The translations under genes and the position numbers were made by a program. Of a stretch of DNA of 64,000 nucleotides, positions 11,537 through 22,552 are shown in pieces. The notes under the pieces are model-generated. The model was given only the letters and a program-made list of their open reading frames with translations, did no database searches and was not told where the DNA came from. How positions within the stretch are numbered: position 1 is the first letter of the stretch; every line of letters starts with the position of its first letter. Origin of the DNA: Mucor racemosus (taxonomy: Eukaryota > Mucoromycota > Mucoromycetes > Mucorales > Mucoraceae); assembly GCA_027405735.1 (NCBI GenBank), contig JAPEHQ010000001.1:2790001-2854000 (forward strand), in the 5' to 3' direction.

Positions 11537-13440
11537 TTGAGCCTGGGCCTGAGCCTGAGCTTGAGCAGCTTGAGCTTGCGCCTGCGCTTGGGCTTGTTGA
11601 GCTTGGATCAATGCGTTTTGTTGCTGAGCTTGTTGCTGTTGCTGTTGCTGAGCTTGAGCTTGAGCTTGAGCAAGTAAAGCTCTTTGATGAGGAGGAAGCA
11701 TTGCAGCCTTTGCTTGCATAGCACGATTTTGTTGAGCATGTAATTGTTGTAGCTGGAAATTGGTAGCTTGTTGCTGAGCTTGTTGAGTGGTTTGGTGTTG
11801 CATGCTTGTCGGTATACGTGCTGAAGAAGGAGATGGTGGAACAACATTGGCATTTGAATTATCACAAGTGATTGTATTGAATTGACCATAAGTAGATTTA
11901 AGATGAAGTACATATGTTTCCATTAAAAATTCAGGGCCAATGTTAAAGTCGATGTTGCCTCCGTTGACACTGGTATCATACACAGTACCCCAGCGAAAAA
12001 TACCATCATATTCGCCATTAAATACATAAATATTAACAATTGTATACACTTTTTTGTCGGCTTCTGATCTTTCAAATCGAATTGTTCGTACACACTTTCT
12101 TCCATCTGGTAATACAGGTGGTTCAATAACGCTTTTTCTGCCTTTTCCTTTCTTAACATCGATAGCTGATAATGCTTCTGATCCTTGTTTGCTTTTTTTT
12201 GTTCTCCAGTCTTGTACGAACGATATTTTTCCAAAACTCGGTTCGAAAGGAAATGCACGTTTTGCTCTCTGTGAGAAATATTAAGATTTTGATGGCATTT
12301 ATCACTTTATATTTACTTACAGAATCCATTAATGTCATTAATTTATTGTTCTCTGCCTTCTTTGCTAATTTTTGTTCCCTTTCAACAGAATTATATTTCG
12401 ATTTTCGTTTAGGTCGTCTTTTTCCTGTAGTGAATTCCAATGCATTGCTGACACGAGTTACTTGAAACGTTGGATCTAAACATAATGGTTCTTCAGTTGC
12501 AATCTATACAAATTAAATAAAATTCTATGAGGCTTTCGTCAGAAATCGATAGATAACACTTACAAGAATCTGTGCTTCCACTTGTAATGCGATACTTTCT
12601 GTCCATGGAAATCCCCATTCTTCACTTAATAATGTGATATCTGTCCATATACTTTCTGCTGTAGGTTTCATTACAATTCGTTTCATGGATGCTTCGCTGT
12701 TTTGAACTCGATGATCGTGGATTTCAACAATTAGACAACCTAAAATTGACATGAATCAAAACTATTCCTTAGTTCGTAAGCTTAGCTATTTTTCTTTTTA
12801 CCATCGTAATAACGGCATGAAGCTTCGTCAAATACATCCATTAGATCACCAGGTAATCGTTTATCTTTGATGCATGCCAAAAAATCCTGATAAAATCGAT
12901 TTAGTCACGTCAATTTCGATAAAAAATGTAATGAACCAACCTTGAATTGACTCTTATATGAAAAAAAACCATCCTAAAGAGAGAATAAGCACGAGAGATT
13001 CGATTAGAAAAACCGTAATTAGTATTTATTATTCGCTCTAACCTCATGCTCAAATTTGAAATATGTTGGATATAAATGAAGACAAAGCGATGGAGGATCT
13101 TTCTGATGGCGTTTTAGTAATTCTATTTATGATAATTAGTGATTTATTTTCATATATCCTCTCGCTGTGGTCAATTACCCTTTTCATCTCTTGATGGCGG
13201 AAACTTTCATAAATATAAAATTAGTCGAAAATATCAAATGTAAACAAACTTTATATTTACTTTGTTGTGTGTTGCTTGAGTTGCTATAACTGATTGATGC
13301 CATCGTTGTGCAGCTAAACTTGCCTTTTTCGCAAGAGAGGAATTGGATAAATTGGAACCTTGCTTTGAATGGTGTTCTGCTAATTGTGTTATCGAGTTTT
13401 GGTCTGCTTGAAGTTTTGCAAAAACTTTAGCTGATGCCAT
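9671..13440 (-). CDS. Spt20-like SAGA complex subunit
   Basis: Eight minus-strand exons (13261-13440, 13179-13203, 13043-13122, 12941-12973, 12802-12886, 12564-12739, 12321-12503, 9671-12268) keep one frame and give 1119 residues. Spt20 is a core structural subunit of the SAGA coactivator in the nucleus. The conserved Spt20 domain (about residues 60-330) is clear: [46 protein letters not shown], and [15 protein letters not shown]. After about residue 345 the protein is almost wholly Q-rich: a run of alternating Ala-Gln dipeptides (DNA 11395-11670), several poly-Q blocks (10690-10735, 11080-11160), and a Pro/Gly/Asn-rich C terminus with an RGRGRGQ patch. Two exons are very short (25 and 33 nt). 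The first exon, beginning [14 protein letters not shown], is less conserved but is frame-compatible and well spliced. Confidence 0.9.
11395..11680 (+). repeat. GAGCCT/GAGCTT hexamer repeat coding for (Ala-Gln)n
   Basis: Tandem six-base units, GAGCCT with interspersed GAGCTT, run for about 170 bases without interruption and continue in looser form. In the Spt20 frame on the minus strand each unit codes for Ala-Gln. The other strand also stays open, giving spurious Leu-Ser and Glu-Pro repeats that I do not regard as genes. Confidence 0.85.
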
Positions 13441-13724
13441 TTTTAATTATAAAATGTGCTCTAATAAATTGAGGAAGTAAATGTTGATAATATCTATAAG
13501 CTAAATAGGATCTTTTCCCCTTGTAATTTTCTTATTATATCTTAATATTTTACAAGTGTAATGAAATGAAAAAAAAAGCATGGTAGTGGCGGATGCAACA
13601 TTAGTGAAGTGTAAATCAAGTATCACGTGATTGCATCACTAGGTATTTGCTTCAAAAATTAGTATAATTACATAAAAAAACAAAAACAAAGAAAAAAAGA
13701 CAGAAAGAAACGATAGATGTATTA

Positions 13725-14947
13725 TTATTTAGGTTTATCATATTTAGTTTTCCAAATCCAACTATTTCCCATGATTCCTTGACCTTGCTTATCAGCTTTA
13801 CGATAATATTTAGCTGCTAAATACAAATCTTTTTTGACGCCTTGTCCATGATAGTAACAATGGCCTAAATCATTTTGAGCATCCGGATCACCTAAATCAG
13901 CAGCTATTTTGAAGAACTGTACTGCAGATTCTTTGTTTTTCTTGCACTATTATAACTATAAGTCATTTATACCTATCTATGTCAGTCAATATAATAAACT
14001 TACGCCCCAACCATGTCTAAAAGAAACACCCAATTCATAAATTGCCATGATTAGTTCACCTTTAGAAGCAGATGCATTTACTGTGTTTTTGATATTTGCT
14101 AAATCTTCAACAGCATGCTCTGCAGCCTTTTGTAAATACTGAAATGCAGCATGCTCATTTTTTTTACATCCCTATATATGATTTAGAGTTTGTATTGATA
14201 TTCATACAGCAAACAACATCTTACCCAACCATGTCTTAACGAGACACCATAAAGAAACATACCAATAGGATTGCCCTTTTCAGCACCGATACGAAAAAGT
14301 TGAGTTGCTTTTTCTAACTGGCCTCTTTCATGAAAAACAATGCCTTCATGAACCAATGCTTCTACTTCTGCTTCTGGAGAAAGTTGTTTATTACTTGTAT
14401 TAGTAAGAGGTGTAATAGGCGAAGGAATTGAAACAGGTGAAACAATAGCAAGCGAGCTTCTTGTACCTGAAGGGTGATTAATAGTTAATGGTGGGAGTTT
14501 CAAATCATCTTCACAATCATAATTGCCAATGCTTTGGTGCTGATAATCATAAGATTCATAATGAGATTGATCCTTTTCTGAATACTGATATGAATTCATT
14601 GATATTGCACTGACAGGTTTAATACCCATAGTGGATGTATTAGGTTCTACTTATGTATGTAAGTTGCTAAATCGAAAAAATAGCTGATAAATCTACTCAC
14701 CAATATAGGTATCTCGAGAATATCCTACTGTATTCACATCTGGGTCTGTTAAAGAATCCCGGTTAATATGGTCCTATTTTAAAGGAATTAGTAATTTAGT
14801 ACTCGAAGTCCAATCAATTATACATGTACTTGATGATCGATTCTTGTTTCAGCACTATAATAAAGGTAATTAGAAAATTATTTGTTTGTCAGTAATAACT
14901 ACTTACTGTTGCGATTTATGAAATTGAAGTGATAGTTTCTTAAACAT
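13725..14947 (-). CDS. Sel1-repeat (HCP-like) protein
   Basis: Minus-strand gene with about six exons. The first exon codes MFKKLSLQFHKSQ and a short second exon AETRIDHQ; then come DHINRDSLTDPDVNTVGYSR, and the large exon beginning EPNTSTMGIKPVSAIS. Three or more Sel1-like repeats follow: KATQLFRIGAEKGNPIGMFLYGVSLRHGW, a second ending YELGVSFRHGWG, and a third, AVQFFKIAADLGDPDAQND. Each repeat is a helix pair acting as a protein-protein scaffold. Fungal relatives include Chs4/Skt5- and Dsf2-type proteins, but no specific orthologue can be named. The C terminus is GNSWIWKTKYDKPK. The N-terminal 100 residues are Ser/Pro/Thr-rich and likely disordered. Introns interrupt the repeats at the same place (after RHGW), suggesting that the exon repeats arose by duplication. 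Confidence 0.8.
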
Positions 14948-15869
14948 AGGAATAAGAAGGATTTTTTATTTGAAAGGACAGGAAGGGGTTTTGTATTGAA
15001 ATGTTTATAAAGGAAAGGAGTTTTATATAAGGAGGAAAAGGGATAAAAAAGGGATAAAAATCAATGTTGTATATATAACACTAGGTAATCAACTTAATTG
15101 ATTAAACTTGTGAAATACACCTATTTATGGTGGTTTGAATGTGACACCTACAACTATTTTTACTTCTTTAGTTCGGAGTTTAAAATATCCATAGCAATTT
15201 TCGATGGCATTGCCGTACATGTTCAAGAATAGAGGGTTGCTCTTTTAATAAAATGATATGCATATAGTATTCAGATAAATTTACTTTATATGATCTGTTG
15301 AAATCACATCGCAAACTTTTGAACAAATTATATTTTGAAATACTTAATCCAAAATCTAAACTAGGGAAGAGCTATAGATTCAAGCAAGATTAGTAGAGGC
15401 AACGACTGAAAATTAATGGTAAAAGTATACTCTGCGCAAATTGACACCTTCAAACAAACGAGTATTATACAGATCAGTTTCAGATAATCAAAAGACAGCA
15501 CACGAGTTTCTGTGTTCCCTGAACCGGTAAATTTCCTCCCCATTTAAACCAAAACTTGAATGTATTATAGAGCGTTGAGGCTACAAATGTTATTAGCACA
15601 TACTTAAAAGAAATAAAATAACTATACTGAGAAGTAGATAGAAAAAGAGATAATGCATTGAGATTCACGATTAACTGCTACTATGGTGCTTATTGTTTCT
15701 TGTTGGTATTGTCCAATTTAGCATAGTTTTGTAAGCGACGAACAAAATATATTGATAATTTAGAAATAGAAAGAATCAAAAAATCACTATTTTTGATTGA
15801 AGATGAAGGCAAACTTTGAAACTACATTTTAAAGATCGTTTGATATTTTTTATTTGTATATACAAGAAT
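14948..15869. other. Intergenic, no gene recognised
   Basis: AT-rich. Short overlapping minus-strand frames near 15361-15670 show no family similarity, no splicing logic and poor codon character. The 100 bases before 14947 are A/G-rich (GGAGGAAAAGGGATAAAAAAGG type) and probably form the promoter of the Sel1-repeat gene. Confidence 0.45.
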
Positions 15870-18800
15870 TTATGCTGCAGAAAAAGACCAATTTTTAGGC
15901 CATTCCAAAAATAACCTTGGTGCAATGAAAGCGATTTCAGCAGATAATTTTGGTGTTTTCTGAAGCCAAGCATGGTACTCATTCACAATTTCCTTTAATT
16001 CAATTATAGCTTTTTTTGCATATACTTGGTTTGTGTGCTTGTAATTCCAGCTGTGTACAATTGAAGATATAAAAGGTGATTGAGATATTTCCTTTTCCCC
16101 ATGCCCGCTTGATTTTAACGAATGATGCAAAGAAGAATACGTACTGTATTCATTTGCCACAGTGTAAACCTCTCTACTACCAAGTGCTTCTTCTTTGTTT
16201 GCAATAGATGTAGTACATAGACCCTCATCATTATCATGGTCTTTGAACAAGACGCTGTTTTCTTTATCTAGTCGCTGCACAATACTGCCATTTCTACTAT
16301 TAAGCAATCTCATGATCCTCCCTTTATCAAATATGATTGTCAAACGCTTTTTCTTTAGTGCCTGTAATTTGGAAGAAGAATCTTTCTGGTAGTGGTTGTA
16401 ATCAGTAATATTTTGTTTCAGTGGATTACCAGGTATTGTCTGGAGAAAGCTATCAGCATTGCAAGACGATAAAAATGCAGTGACTGAATTAAAATGTGTC
16501 ATGGGCTCTTCAGACATAGTTGTATCTTTGTCAACAGAAGAATGATGGTTTTGATTGCCTTGAATATTAGAATAGCGCGTGTGAAATGATGCCATCAAAG
16601 TTTCTAATTTAATATGTATTTCCCTAATAATCCCAAGAAGAGTGATCGGAATCAGGTTTAATGACTAATTAAATGAAATTTCATAAATTTACACTTACAA
16701 GGCACATTGGCTATAAGCTTGTGTTTCTTCTAACTTGTCTGATGTTGCCAATAAAGAACAATTTGATGACCACTGTAACCAGCACTGATGACCATTACAA
16801 TGACTAATTTTTCTATCAACATCCAATTCTTTTACTATATACGCTATTTCTGCGCTCCACAGCACATCTTCCGTAATCCAAACTCGACCAACACGCCAGA
16901 CTAGGCATCTCAAAAAGAAAATGCGAACATTTCTTCCCCAGTGTAACAACAAACGCTCAAGGATACCAGTGTTCATCAAAATGCGGTTACACATCATGTC
17001 CAACAAAACAGCTTGTATTGTAAAAAAGTGAAAATGTGCATATATGAACGATAGTGCTCGAAGCAAAGTAATGGTATGATCGCTTTGAGATAGAATAATA
17101 TTCAAAATATACAATATGAAAGGACGATCAATAGGGATATAGGCTAGCTTTACTGGAAATCTGCAATATATGTTTTTAATATATCATTTTTTTTTGTCCC
17201 ATGTCTTTATCTTACTTTTGTAGTTCTAAAACTGTTTGTTCTAAAAGATCTAACAAGCCTACGTTTAAACTACAGGTTAATTTTTTTGTTTTTCTTCAAA
17301 AAAAAAAAGTAATACACAGCGTACAAAATACTTGTTCAGCGTTTGTCAATACCGTTTTCTTTATAATTGTGCGAAGCCAAACATTTATCATATCATGATA
17401 AAGCCCACTTGGATCTGCTGCTATAGTGTTCCATGCCATACATTCTGCGTAGCGTTTTGTTGCCATAACCAAAGGCTTTGGTTTTCCGATTACGCTGCTG
17501 AACATTGATTTGCAATCTCCAGGTTCATTGATCAATTGAATATTATTAATAGGCGATAAAGTCGAGGACACGAAAAAACTATTTTTATCATTACTATTGC
17601 TTGTTCCTACTCTACCATTAGTGACAGAGCAAATTTCTCTTTGGGTCAATGAATGCAGTTTACTTGCAAAGTAAGACGCTAAACACATGTAACCCGGAGA
17701 TATAGTAAGTATCAAGTTGCGTTGATGTAGTCGAAATTGGCACATGTTATTATATCTTGCTATTATACTTGTCTTCAATGCGACATGGTAATGTCGATAA
17801 AATGAAAAGAACAATTCACTATCATCACTTTCCCATCTTCGTTTCCAATTACCAGACATTTTTATAGGCAATTCGGAATAATCCTCATTGCTTGCAAGAC
17901 AATCCTGATAGGATTTCTTATCCGGTATCATAATTTTATGTAGAAACGATGGGAAAATAAGCTGTGATTCTGATTTAAACTGCTGCTGCTGCTGTTGACA
18001 TTGTTGTAATGATGAATCTGTCATCTCTTTATATAGACTACCCATCATTTCCAAAGGTGTATCTAAAGCTTGCAAGAGTAACATGGCAACTCCAGGCACT
18101 TTAAAATACGAAAGGGCTAAAACCTTTGCACTAAACGAGATAATATTAGAATATATAGCTTTCTGGTTAAGTTTATCTATTGCTAGTCTCAAAGAAGCAA
18201 CAAGTAAACGTCTATAGTCTTTTATCACAGAGAATCCCTCTAAATGTAACCACTCGGCATAGTGAAACGGACCAACAAAATCTTAAAACTGGGGGTTTAA
18301 TCGACAAGTTTGATTTATTCGATTTTTACGTTAAAACTTACCGAATTCTAAAAATTCATTTCTGTAGAATAAAGTAATAGTTAGATTAATTATGTCTTTA
18401 ACCTCCTTATTTTAGTGGTTTTGGAAGAGTTAAAATTCTTTAATTTTAATTTTCTCCTTGTAAATTTTTTACCTTGCCATTATTTCCAGAATAAACTCAA
18501 AATACAAGCTTTTATCATCTTGACTTGCCATGATAATATTATTGAGCAGTGATCTCCACCTAGTGTATGTTGATATGCACAGCGATACGCATTTAGAACA
18601 TGTGTTTAAACAGTTCTTGCATTTATATATTTACCATTTCAATAAGATAGTTCTACCAAAATCGAGCTTTTTTTCTTCTTTTGAAGCATCTTTAAGCCCC
18701 CAAAATAAAGAAGTACGCTCTTTTATATGCTGTAATTGTTCAAAATATATTTCATTTGAATTCTTACGAAACCAAAGTGATACGTCTACTTTTAGTATGT

Positions 18801-19313
18801 TTCTTCTATGTTTGGGTTTGCTTTGAAATCTTATTTTATAAATAAAAGGTAAATTTACAATATCAAAAATGGTTAATATACAAACATTGTTTGTGCATCC
18901 AACTACATGTCCTATGGTATCATGTATATAATAGTAGTTTTGTTGGCTTACTTTAGAAATAGTTTTCGAAGATTAGAGTAATCCGGAATAGTGATAGGAT
19001 GTTTGGCACGAATAATAGGTTTTTGTAGTACTGAAATGTTATTACATGTTGATTTGTTATAGATAGTAGAAGACGATGAAATTGATGTTATGGTAGTAGA
19101 TGAAGATGAAACAGATACGTTGTTTCCGTCATCTTTTTTTTTAGTAAAGGAGGGTAATAAAGATAACAGGTGGTGTTTCTTTGTCATATTTTCATGTGAA
19201 ATAGTTGTAGTATTTAAACCTGATCCACTGTGAGATATTACTTCCTTCATCATTAAAAGATTAAAAGCAAGAGGGAAAAAAAGTACAGAAAAGTGCAAAG
19301 AAGAAGCCGGCAT
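15870..19313 (-). CDS. DUF1765 / UPF0592-type fungal protein
   Basis: Minus-strand multi-exon gene. Frame-consistent pieces are: the Ser/Thr-rich N terminus (18953-19313), an exon with SKPKHRRNILKVDVSLWFRK through GRTILLKW, then RSLLNNI, MASQDDKSLYFEFILEIMAR, a 20-nt exon (18342-18361), FVGPFHYAEWLHLEGFSVIK, a long exon to about 17340, then RPFILYILNIILSQ (about 16695-17160), and the last exon 15870 to about 16585. The order LLKWW, Y-A-E-W, PGVAMLLLQAL, W+RRW and FFSFYRHYH matches what I recall of fungal DUF1765 proteins, whose function is not known to me. The exact start is uncertain: ATG at 19313 or one at about 19253. The splice between about 17160 and 17340 is also unsure. Gene reality is firm; the family name is moderately sure. 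Confidence 0.72.
18342..18361 (-). other. 20-nt exon of the DUF1765 gene
   Basis: Flanked by CTACAG acceptor and GTAAGT donor on the minus strand. It supplies one base to an Arg codon, six codons (NEFLEF) and one base of an Asp codon. Without it the exons on either side are in different frames. Confidence 0.7.
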
Positions 19314-19453
19314 CAAAAGATTTCTTATTTAGGCTTGCCTATTTCTTTTATTGCTAACAAAAAATTGTATGCATAGAAAAAAATACACCTTTGCAAAAAA
19401 GGGAGAGGGGAAGAGGGGGGGGGATGATGATATTGAACTAGGCAGTTTACAGC

Positions 19454-20254
19454 TTATTTATATTCTTCTACAAGCTGCTTATGAGCAATTGCCAATTGAG
19501 CTTCCAATTCCAACACTCTTTGTCTATTACGTTGTTCTTTTTCAGTAGCATGAGTTACCTCCGTTTCTAATACAGCTACTGTAACTCGCAATCGTTCATT
19601 ATCAGTCTTCAATACATCAACTCTTTTCTCTAACGTTTCCATTCTAATTGCTTTTCTTAGTCTTGATCTACGCGCAGCATCTGTGTTTCGTTGTCTCTTA
19701 ACCACCATGTCAGCAGCTGGACGATTATTGCCCCTCTTCTTTTTGATGATAATGCTGTTGTTATTGTCGTTGTTGCAATTGGAATCACTGATAATACTCA
19801 ATACTGGTGAAGGAGGAGGAGGAGTAGCGTACAATCGCTTTCTATTGTATTGCATTTCCTTGGCTAGTTGCTCCTTTTGACGAATTGTATTTAATAATGA
19901 ATATACCTTGATAATTGGTATTAAATGTTGTGGCAATTGCTTATCAACATTGCTTTTATTTTCATGTTGCTCTTCTTCTTTTTCTTCTTCTTCTTCTTTG
20001 ACCTTGGGTTCATGGGCAAGTAAATTCTTTAAAGAACATTTCATTATATTATTATTCTGATTATTGTTATTGTGATTATTGCTATTATTTTGGGTATTGT
20101 GGTTATTATTTTGTGTTGAAGTAGTTGATTTGGCTTTGCGGCATTGGAATACACTGGATTGCTTCAAATCGTTTTCAAGCCAGTCGTCCAAAGTATTATT
20201 ATCTAATCCCCAAGCTGGTGTAGTTGTAGTATCGTTTTTGTTGCTTACTGACAT
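19454..20254 (-). CDS. bZIP transcription factor, Gcn4/CPC1-like
   Basis: Single-exon minus-strand gene of 266 residues. The C-terminal basic region reads KRQRNTDAARRSRLRKAIRM, with the N-x2-A-A-x2-S/C-R signature of Gcn4-type factors. A leucine zipper follows directly (LEKRVDVLKTDNERLRVTVAVL), with leucines at heptad spacing and a further coiled coil to the end. The middle is Asn- and Glu-rich, and an acidic or aromatic N-terminal segment (WGLDNNTLDDWLEND) may be the activation region. By analogy it would bind TGACTCA and control amino-acid biosynthesis or a related stress response, in the nucleus; that role is inferred. A TGACTCA site and two small upstream ATG frames lie in the 110 bases before its start. 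An Asn/Asp codon-rich repeat covers 20040-20120. Confidence 0.88.
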   Translation of the reverse strand: MSVSNKNDTTTTPAWGLDNNTLDDWLENDLKQSSVFQCRKAKSTTSTQNNNHNTQNNSNNHNNNNQNNNIMKCSLKNLLAHEPKVKEEEEEKEEEQHENKSNVDKQLPQHLIPIIKVYSLLNTIRQKEQLAKEMQYNRKRLYATPPPPSPVLSIISDSNCNNDNNNSIIIKKKRGNNRPAADMVVKRQRNTDAARRSRLRKAIRMETLEKRVDVLKTDNERLRVTVAVLETEVTHATEKEQRNRQRVLELEAQLAIAHKQLVEEYK

Positions 20255-20266
20255 TTTAAGTTTAAT

Positions 20267-20360
20267 TTACAAATATTGTATATACAAGAAAGAAGAGAAT
20301 GACTCACGATATAGCAGCATTTATATTGAACCTTTAAGCTGTTAGATTATCACCTGGCAT
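20267..20360 (-). promoter_or_regulatory. Two small upstream ORFs before the bZIP gene
   Basis: On the minus strand, ATG at 20358-20360 opens an 8-codon frame ending at 20334. ATG at 20318-20320 opens a 17-codon frame ending at 20267, only 12 bases before the main ATG. Gcn4/CPC1-type genes are known for translational control by uORFs. If the TATAAA at 20320-20325 is the real TATA box, neither uORF would be transcribed. Confidence 0.3.
20300..20306 (-). promoter_or_regulatory. TGACTCA (Gcn4/AP-1-type) site upstream of the bZIP gene
   Basis: A perfect 7-base TGACTCA lies 46 bases before the bZIP start codon. A TTTATA (TATAAA on the minus strand) is at 20320-20325. The bZIP product itself belongs to the class that binds this sequence, so autoregulation is possible. 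A 7-mer occurs by chance about every 8-16 kb, so this is suggestive only. Confidence 0.35.
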
Positions 20361-21011
20361 TGTTTTATTTTGATTGGATAAATCGATGACAAGTTTTGTC
20401 TCCCCTCTTAGTTGAGCACAATGATTGGCTATCCAAATGAGGAAGAAACTAACTTTTTTACCATTTGTTTCTATTTATCGAAAGTAAAGTTTGATATAAA
20501 CGAAAATTTACTTTATTTTGATTAAAGTAAATGACACAGAATATTGCTGAAAGTGTTTTGATTTGTTTTCAAAGGCAAAAAATGAGAAATCATATAGGTT
20601 ATACTTGTCAATTAGTTCATCATATTGATGGGCATTTGTTTGATTCGTACTCCCAAGTGAAGTATATTTAGTGTGGGGTTTATAGATAATGATGATATCA
20701 AATTTGAGTCAGAGATTGTAATACATTTGTATTGGCGATGAGTGCATAAACATGAATCTTATAAGCGACCAATCAACTGAGATATCTACTTTATCATGCT
20801 TGCATATGTGATTTTGATTTTTTGATTTTGATTTTGGTTTTGATTTGATTGAATTAATCTACAAGGTAATTTTTTAAAGAAATAATTTATTATAAAGTGG
20901 GATATTGTGTGTATAAATATATATAGGATATGCGTGTCGTTGGGGGGTGGGATTTATTAATACAAGATAATAGTAAAATTTAGAGAGATCTTGCCTAAAT
21001 GTATGACAAGA
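20361..21011. other. Intergenic, no gene
   Basis: Shared by the bZIP promoter side and the 3' end of the UPF0658 gene. It contains a short imperfect TTTTGA repeat at about 20812-20850 and a GGGGGG tract at 20942-20948. No open frame or RNA is recognised. Confidence 0.5.
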
Positions 21012-22552
21012 TTATTCAATTGACCACATATTCTCATTTTGTGTAGGTTTTGATTTGCTATTATTATTATCCACCTCCAATAAGGTTCTACTGGCATTTA
21101 CTGGATTACCACTCATCTCGTAATCCTCCATACTTTCATGATCAATAGCCGTTTGCTCATTCCCGTAAACCTTATTTTTGGGTAATGTCTTGTCTTTAAA
21201 GATGAATACATTATTCTTGACATTCAAAAAGCATTTGAATGCTACAACAACTGTCATTAAAATGAGTACAGCAGCTACCACAGTTGTAAAAATCAAGAAT
21301 TGACGAGTATGAAGATAAGGATCGTAGCCTTCAGGATGTGGTGTGACGATAACAACAATTCTATATATAAAATAAGCAATAGAGAGTATTCCACCAGTAA
21401 TGAATGCTAACATGGCATATTTGTTTTCTTGATACACAGCAATTAATGCTAATGATAATCCAATGCCTCCTAAAACAAAAACCAATACAGTTTCTGTAAC
21501 TGTGTCATGATAGCCTAATCTTTGAGATGGAATCAATTGTGCTGCAAATGAGAATACGAAAAAGAAATCAAGCTTCAATAAAGTCAGTAAAAGACTTGTC
21601 AGTATCAATGCGTTACGAATCCTATTTTTCAGACATGTTGAATATTACTATTTAAGATACTATTGTGTATATGTGTTACCTCATATCTGCAGAGAAATTT
21701 CTGTAATTATCCCAAGCAAATTGTTTGCGCAATCTCCAGCCAAAAAATGCCAATATGACAAAGAAAGTAGGAATCAGTGCAATTATTGTATATTCAATTG
21801 GTCTCATGATACTACGGTAAAAATCCTTGGCTGAATCCATACCAAATATATTATCTTGCCAGCGGGAATCAACAGGGCTCCAAAACTCTTCATTTCCGCT
21901 ATTAGATGTATATAAGTATGTCTTACTCTAGTATAATTATTTATTCTCAACTAACCAAACTGCATTCTCTAAAATAACATGTTGTTGAAGTTGAATACCG
22001 GCATAGCTATATGTCAAAATGAAGGATTAAAATCATACTCTACGCAAGTTTTAAACGCTTACACTATTTAGGAAAATAATTATTAATAGGTTTGATAAAA
22101 TATATATATAGTAATAATACAAATCATACCTACTACCAGAAGACCAAATGTAATCAATGCACACAATTGAGCTATATTCAACAGAAAATTAGCTTAGACG
22201 TTATAAATCACGTATATATAAATTATTACCAGTATTCCTGTGATATAAGGCATCAATGCATAGGACAACTTGAAATACTTGAGAAATAATAAATAGTGAA
22301 TGATAGATCAAATCAGATTCACTGACACCTGTAATAATAATTGACGTGAGTACACACACACAAAGATGACTAATCTAATCAGTCTCACAAACCTATACCG
22401 GCCGTATCTGGATTACAGTTACTGACAAGACCTAAATGATTCATAATAACGATTCCTTCCAATATACAGATAATAATGGCTTCAAAGGTAACCACTGAGA
22501 TCGTTAATATTGACTCCCTAGTCTTAAATATAGGATTATCTCTTAAAGTCAT
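21012..22552 (-). CDS. UPF0658-type Golgi membrane protein
   Basis: Minus-strand gene of several exons. The first exon starts [20 protein letters not shown] at 22552 and runs into [19 protein letters not shown]. Later exons include [20 protein letters not shown], then [23 protein letters not shown], and the last large exon 21012 to about 21625 ([21 protein letters not shown]). At least seven hydrophobic segments are visible, followed by a hydrophilic cytosolic-type tail with an Asn run. This pattern matches the fungal UPF0658 family, whose fission yeast member is annotated as a Golgi apparatus membrane protein; the biochemical role is unknown. Short central exons between 21950 and 22400 are separated by introns of 50-80 nt, and I did not fix every border. 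Confidence 0.8.

Noticed and set aside
11341..11721. Plus-strand open frames with Glu-Pro or Leu-Ser repeats opposite Spt20
   Set aside because: They are by-products of the hexamer repeat read on the other strand and in other frames; no start context, domains or splicing.
15361..15668. Two overlapping 60-codon minus-strand frames
   Set aside because: Short, overlapping in different frames and without similarity; expected by chance.
18530..18826. 98-codon plus-strand frame
   Set aside because: It lies opposite exons of the DUF1765 gene, whose minus-strand reading has consistent splice sites and family motifs.
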